Below are positions 58,328 through 64,000 of a DNA stretch of 64,000 nucleotides, in pieces. The position numbers and the translations under genes are program-made. Position 1 is the stretch's first letter; each line of letters begins with the position of its first letter. The notes under the pieces were generated by a model. The model was given only the letters and a program-made list of their open reading frames with translations, did no database searches and was not told where the DNA came from. Source of the DNA: Bolinopsis microptera (lineage: Eukaryota > Ctenophora > Tentaculata > Lobata > Bolinopsidae); assembly GCF_026151205.1 (NCBI RefSeq), contig NC_087084.1, positions 3,442,845 through 3,506,844 of the forward strand, given 5' to 3'.

Positions 58328-59867
58328 TCATCATCCCTTTTAGGCAGCAAAACATTTAGCGGGCGGTGGCTCATATTAGTACATTTCAATCCCGGTTCTG
58401 CGACTGGTGCATGTAATTGATATTTTATGCGGTAAAAAGTATCGATTAGGGAATTTTCAGAACTTTGTCGTCAAAGCAAATCAAATCCATACTTACTACA
58501 TGGAACTAGACGAAGATAATTAGAACATTCCTTGCTACACTCTCCGGCGCTCGAAAAGGGGTTGCAGCGTGTGCCAAAACAAACCTTGTTTTTTATGTTT
58601 ATTAGAATATAGCTTCGACTAGCTTGTGTCTAGTCCCTTGTAAATATTTCATATCTCTCTCCTATCAGCTACGGGTAAACCGCCCCTAAAATGTCACCTG
58701 TTTTTTGGGCCCAGATTGCCGAGTTAGGGCTAAATTTACAGGGTTCTGAAGTGTCTAGGAATAATATTTAAACCTTTTTCTAGCCTGCCAGGAAGATTTG
58801 GAAATTTGAAAATAAAATCAGGTACAATTTTTTTGACGTTGAAATGGAGTCACTTTTAAAACACCTCCCCTAAAATGTCAACTCTATATGTGTGATAATT
58901 ACAAAATGTACAGGAGGCCTGATTTATATTTTGTCACTAGTACTATTTGTTTTGTCTTATTAAAACATTAAGCTACTTGAAAACATTCACTCACTAAAGG
59001 AAGTGCCTCAAAACCGTAATTACCCCCTAAAATGTCACATGCACCACCCCTAAAATGTCAGCTAAAACAGGTTGTGTAGCACTCAGAATGTTGCTCAATT
59101 ATTAATTTTAACCACTTCTGGGACAAATATAACCTATTTCTGAGAGGTGTTGACCAGAATTTCTCTCTCTGTTGAAAAAAAATGGTGGAATTTAGTCAAT
59201 TTACTTTTTGTGACTTTTTGGGGACTTTTTTTTGAATACCCAGAACTTACGGCAAAACAGTAACTCAGTCAACAAAATTTACACCTGTAGTTAGATTATC
59301 TAGTTATAAACTAACAATTGACACAAAGGAAATGGATTCAATGTGATTTTAACCTAATGCAAATTGCATGTTTTAATTGCATTTTTTGGGATTTTTAACA
59401 TCATCCTGCATTTTGGCAATTTTAGTGACCTGTAGTTAACTAAGCCAACCCAGTAATCGATCTGACCTTCTCTATAGACTAGATTCGACTGCTTTTAGCA
59501 AAATTGGTTGTCAAAAACTACTAGTTTATGGTAAACCTATGATATGCCCCCTAAAATGTCATTTTTTTCTCCCCTAAAATGTCAAATTTGTTGTTTGTTC
59601 GCATGGTGTGCGATAATAGCTCTTGTTTTGGCACTTGTTAATTATTAACATCAACTATTAACGATATGTGTAGTAGGGACTGGTTACACAGGCCTGTTTG
59701 CCGCGATTTACGAGCTACATATAATAATGTATTCACAAGGTCATAAAATGTATTGATAATTACTCATTTGACACCGTATCCTTAGATCCTTAGAATGTAT
59801 GCTGCATGGTTGGGCTGGATGATAACAAGAATTTCGCCGCGGTAACACCACGCACGATCAAATTTTC
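58328..59867. other. non-coding stretch with six CCCCTAAAATGTCA motifs
   Basis: CCCCTAAAATGTCA occurs at about 58684, 58867, 59025, 59047, 59548 and 59571 in sequence that is otherwise not visibly repeated. No protein-like frame is seen on either strand. Confidence 0.7.
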
Positions 59868-59945
59868 AAAACGGACAAAAAATAAAGCGGACAAAAACGG
59901 ACAAAAACGGACAAAAAATAACAAAAATTGAAATAACATTTAGAT
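59868..59945 (+). repeat. CGGACAAAAA minisatellite, left edge of the pyrimidine array
   Basis: AAACGGACAAAAAATAAAGC followed by three CGGACAAAAA units and AACATTTAGATGCTTCC, which leads straight into the TCC array. A near copy lies at 61034-61110. Confidence 0.85.
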
Positions 59946-61000
59946 GCTTCCTCCTCTTCCTCCTCCTCCTCCTCCTCCTCCTCCTCCTCCTCCTCCTCCT
60001 CCTCCTCCTCCTCCTCCTCCTCCTCCTCCTCCTCCTCCTCCTCCTCCTCTTCCACCTCCTCAGTCATTCTCCTCATTCCTCCTCCTCCTCCTGAGTCCTC
60101 CTCCTGGGTCCTCCTCCTGAGTCCTCCTCCTCCTCCTCTTCATCCTCCTCCTCTTCATCCTCCTCCTCTTCCTCCTCAGTCCTCAGTCCTTCTCCTCAGT
60201 CCTCCTCCTCAGTCCTCCTCCTCATCCTTCTCCTCAGTCCTCCTCAGTCCTCCTCCTCAGTCCTCCCCCAGTCCCCCTCCTCCTCCTTCTATTCAGTCCT
60301 CCTCCTCATCCTCCTCAGTTCTCCTCAGTCCTCCTCCTTCTCAGTCCTCCTGAGTCCTCCTCCTGAGTCCTCCTCCTGAGTCCTCCTCTTGAGTCCTCCT
60401 CCTCCTCCTCCCCCTCCCTCTCAGTCATCCTCCTCAGCCATCCTCCTCAGCCATCCTCCTCAGTCCTCCTCAGTCCTCCTCAGTCCTGCTCCTCTGCAGT
60501 CCTCATCTTCCTCCTCAGTCCTCCTCCTCCTGGGTCCTCCTCCTCCTCTTCATCCTCCTCCTCTTCCTCCTCAGTCCTCAGTCCTTCTCCTCAGTCCTCC
60601 TCCTCATCCTTCTCGTCAGTCCTCCTCCTCCTCAGTCCTCCCCCAGTCCCCCTCCTCCTCCTATTCAGTCCTCCTCCTCCTCCTCCTCAGTTCTCCTCCT
60701 TCTCATTCCTCCTTCTGAGTCCTCCTCATTCCTCCTTCTGAGTCCTCCTCCTCCTCTTTCTCCTGAGTCCTCCTCCTGGGTCCTCTTTCTCCTCCTCCTC
60801 CTCAGTCCTCCTCCTCCCTCTCAGTCATCCTCCTCAGTCATCCTCCTCAGCCATCCTCCTCAGCCATCCTCCTCAGCGATCCTCCTCAGCGATCCTCCTC
60901 AGCGATCCTCCTCAGTACTCCTCAGTCCTCCTCCTTCTCAGTCCTCCTCAGTCCTCCTCCTCAGTCATCCTTCTCCTCCTCCTCCTCCTGGGGGGATCCT
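59946..61000 (+). repeat. polypyrimidine (TCC)n / CAGTCCTCC array, part 1
   Basis: About 1.05 kb of TCC repeats, pure at the left (about 35 units) and then mixed with CAGTCC, GAGTCC and GGGTCC. The poly-Glu and Ser/Pro frames are artefacts of the repeat. Confidence 0.93.
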
Positions 61001-61106
61001 GTTTTTTATTCGTTTTTTTCCGTTCGGAACCCTATATTATCAAAACGGACAAAAAATAGAGCGGACAAAAACGGACAAAAAATAACAAAAATGGAAATAA
61101 TATTTA

Positions 61107-61107
<1 letters not shown>
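61001..61107 (+). repeat. CGGACAAAAA spacer between the two pyrimidine arrays
   Basis: Unique TTTTTTATTCG-containing linker, then the CGGACAAAAA units and ATATTTAGATGCTTCCTCC, matching the left edge at 59.87 kb. This indicates tandem duplication of array plus edge. Confidence 0.85.
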
Positions 61108-61138
<31 letters not shown>

Positions 61139-63235
61139 CTCCTCCTCCTCCTCCTCCTCCTCCTCCTCCTCCTCCTCCTCCCCCTCCTCCTCCTCCTCCT
61201 CCTCAGTCTTCCTCAGTCATCCTTCTCCTCCTCCTGAGTCCTCCTCCTGGGTCCTCCTCCTGGGACCTCCTCCTCTTGGGTCCACCTCCTCTTCATCCTC
61301 CTCCTCTTCCTCCTCAGTCCTCAGTCCTCCTCCTCAGCTCAGTCCTCCTTCTCAGTCCTCCTCCTCATCCTTTTCCTCAGTCCTCCTCCTCAGTCCTGCC
61401 CAGTCCCCCTCCTCCTCCTATTCACTCCTCCTCCTCCTCCTCCTCCTCCTCCTCCTCCTCCTCCTCAGTCCTCCTCCTCCTCAGTCCTCCTCCTTCTCAG
61501 TCCTCATCCTCCTCAGTCCTCCTCCTCCTCAGTCATCCTCCTCAGTCCTCCTCCTCCTCCTCCTCCTCCTGGGTCCTCCTCCTCCTGGGTCTTCCTGATC
61601 CTCCTCAGTCCTCTTCCTCCTCCCCTCCTCAGTCCTTCTTTTACTCCTCCTCGTCCTCAACAGTCCTCCTTCTCCCCAGTCCTCCTCCTCCTCCTCCTGG
61701 GGCCTTTTCCTGGGTCCTCCTCCTGGGTCCTCATCCTCCTGGGTCCTCCTCCTCCTGCTTCTCCTCCTCAGTCCTTCTCCTCCTCAGTCCTTCTCCTCCT
61801 CAGTCCTTCTCCTCTTCCTCCTCCTCAGTCTTCCTCCTCCTCCTCAATCCTTTCCCCAGTCACCCTCCTCCTCATCCTCATCCTCCTCATCAGTCCTCCT
61901 TCGCCTTCTCAGTCCTCCTCTTCAGTCCTCCTCCTCCTCCTTTTCCTGGTTCCTCCTCCTCAGTCCGCATTCTCCTCCTCAGTCCTTCTCAGTCCTTTCC
62001 CCAGTCACCCTCCTCCTCATCCTCCTCATCAGTCCTCCTTCTCCTTAGTCCTCCTCCTCAGTCCTCCTCCTCCTCCTCCTGGGTTCTCCTCCTGGATCCC
62101 TCTTCTCCTCCTCAGTCCTTCTCCTCCTCCTCAGTTATCCTCCTCCTCCTCCTTCTCCTCCTGGGTCCTCCTCCTTCTCCTCACCAGTCCTCCTCCTCAG
62201 TCCTCCTCATCCTCTTCATCCACTTACTTCTCCTCCTCATCAGTCCTCCTCAGTCCTCCTCCTCAGTCCTCCTCAGTCCTCGTCATCAGTCCTCCTCAGT
62301 CCTCCTCCTCCCCAGTCATCCTCCTCCTCCTGGGGCCTTTTCCTGTGTCCTCCTCCTCCTGGGTCCTCCTCCTCAGTCCTCCTCCTCTTCCTTCTCCTCA
62401 GTCCTTCTCCTCCTCAGTCCTTCTCCTCTTCCTCCTCCTCAGTCTTCCTCCTCCTCCTCAATCCTTTCCCCAGTCACCCTCCTCCTCATCCTCATCCTCC
62501 TCATCAGTCCTCCTTCTCCTTCTCAGTCCTCCTTCTCAGTCCTCCTCCTCCTCTTCTTCCTGGTTCCTCCTCCTGGGTCCTCCTTCTCCTCCTCAGTCCT
62601 CCTCCTCTTCCTCCTCCTCCTGGGTCCTCCTGATCCTCCTCAGTCTTCTTCCTCCTTCTACTCCTCAGTCTTCCTCCTCCTCAATCCTCCTCTTCCTCCT
62701 AAGTCCTCCCCTCCTCAGTCCTCAGTCCTCCCCTTCTCAGTCCTCCTCCTCATCAGTCCTCTTCACCAGTCCTCCTCCTCAGTCCTCCTTATCCTCATCC
62801 TTCATCTCCTTCCTTCATCTCCTTTCTCCTCCTCATCCTCCTCATACACCTCCTTCTCCTCATCAGTCCTCCTCCTCCTCACTGCTCACTCCTTCTCCTC
62901 CTCCTCCTCCTCGTCCTTAGTCCTCTTTATCAGTCCTCATCAGTCCTCATCAGTCCGCCTCCTCCCCAGTCCTCCTTTTGGGGCCTTTTCCTGGGTCCTC
63001 CTCCTGGGTCCTCCTCCTCTTGGGTCCTCCTCCTCTTGGGTCCTCCTCCTCATCCTTCTCCTTAGTCCTCCTCCTCCTCAGTCCTCCTCTTGAGTCCTTC
63101 TTCTCCTCCTCCTCCTCCTATTCATTCCTCCTCCTCAGTTCTCCTTCTCAGTCTCACTCCTCCTCAGCCCCCCTCCTCTCCCTCCTCAGTCCCCCTCCTC
63201 AGTCCCCCCTCCTCCTTTTCCTCTCTTTCATCTCT
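61108..63235 (+). repeat. polypyrimidine (TCC)n / CAGTCCTCC array, part 2
   Basis: About 2.1 kb. It begins with some 30 pure TCC units and then long stretches of CAGTCCTCCTCC with TGGGTCC, GGGGCC and TTCTCC variants. A frame of 661 codons is open because the repeat lacks stops on this strand; it encodes only Ser/Pro/Leu runs and is not a gene. Confidence 0.93.
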
Positions 63236-64000
63236 CAATAATTTGTTCAATTTATAATTATTGTTGGTGTTATTGTTAACATAATTTATTGTTATTATAT
63301 ACTAAAATGTTTTTAAGAGCATTTGAGTCTGACTCAAAATGTGCTCAAGAATCTTTGTGTTTAACAAAGTTTTACTCTCCAGTAATAAAACTTTTCATCC
63401 CTTTTTATGTTATTAAAAAATGTGTAGACTATTCTTTGTGCCTAATTGAAGATTAAAAGTTTGAGAAAGGACCATGGTCATTAACCGGGCTACCCATTTC
63501 TGCAGATAGCCTGTTACAAATTGTGGAGAAAATTTAAATCAAAAGTTACAATTTTTGTCCGTTTTTGTCCGTTTTTGTCCGTTTGGCAGCTATATTTTCA
63601 AAACGGACAAAAACTAACGGACAAAAACGGACAAAAACGGACAAAAAATAACATGATCCCCCCCCCCCCCCCCAAAGAGATTATGAGCGTCCTGAAATAT
63701 AAGTCTTTTGGGGCGAGCAAGGAGAGCTAAAGAAGACTGCAACTGGAGCCTGGTTTGTCATCAATGCAGTTGTAACAACTATGCTGTGGGTCTATCAGTG
63801 ATATAAGAAGATTTAGTTTCCAAGAACACAGACTGAGTCGGAAAAATTATGTTGTGTGAAGATTTTTAAAATTTATTTTAAATTGAACTTTTATTGACTT
63901 ATTGGCATTTTCTAGGCCAGATTGAGATAAATTTGGCTGGAAGGAGCTGTTCTTGTATGTAGCAATGCATTGCATCTTAGGAAAAGCCTGAGTAATTTGA
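63236..64000. other. non-coding right end with CGGACAAAAA inverted cluster
   Basis: TTTTTGTCCG units at 63557-63583 face CGGACAAAAA units at 63602-63644, an inverted pair, followed by a poly-C tract at 63658-63673. No gene is seen to the window end. Confidence 0.6.

Noticed and set aside
61108-63093. Open frame of 661 codons
   Set aside because: It consists of Ser/Pro/Leu runs from a TCC-type repeat with no stop-containing triplets on that strand; no promoter, splice or domain evidence. The same applies to 8886-9479, 9787-10164 and 60389-60718.

Overview
The window reads as AT-rich nuclear DNA of an invertebrate animal. Supporting signs are GT-AG introns, TATA boxes in front of short secreted-protein genes, a C2H2 zinc-finger gene with TGEKPYKC linkers, a non-LTR retrotransposon with APE-type endonuclease and reverse transcriptase, a Tc1/mariner-like element with TA target duplications, foldback/MITE elements, long satellites and TTAGGG-like remnants. 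I cannot place the phylum from sequence alone. No tRNA, rRNA, CRISPR or bacterial-type operon was recognised.

Layout. 1-2.9 kb: mostly non-coding, with one laminin-G-like exon. 2.9-11.1 kb: a ~180 bp satellite in two opposite orientations around a 1.7 kb polypyrimidine array; its copies differ mostly by indels, suggesting poorly polished assembly. 11.9-14.7 kb: phase-compatible exons of a plus-strand single-pass membrane protein with a neurexin-like juxtamembrane tail. 17.3-18.4 kb: a foldback element. 19.8-20.9 kb: an eight-finger C2H2 gene, frameshifted near its start and ended by an inserted MITE. 22.3-23.1 kb: a three-exon minus-strand gene for a small secreted cysteine-rich protein with a cystine-knot-like C-terminal spacing. 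23.1-32.5 kb: dispersed repeats, palindromes and a local tandem duplication.

32.6-44.9 kb: a ten-exon minus-strand gene, reconstructed here from splice sites and reading phase. It encodes a 431-residue multi-pass membrane protein that resembles phosphatidylserine synthases. Its introns carry several minisatellites and MITEs. Its second intron holds an oppositely oriented two-exon gene for another secreted cysteine-rich protein. A truncated LINE lies just upstream of its start codon.

46-58 kb: transposon territory. It holds a 1.9 kb TA-flanked element with long inverted repeats and a broken transposase, a LINE with one long ORF, and near-identical direct repeats (up to 2.7 kb) around that LINE. 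58.3-64 kb: six copies of a 14-base motif, then ~3.2 kb of (TCC)-rich polypyrimidine arrays edged by CGGACAAAAA repeats. The genes look independent; there is no co-regulated cluster beyond the host/nested pair and the two small secreted-protein genes, which share a TATA-driven signal-peptide design.
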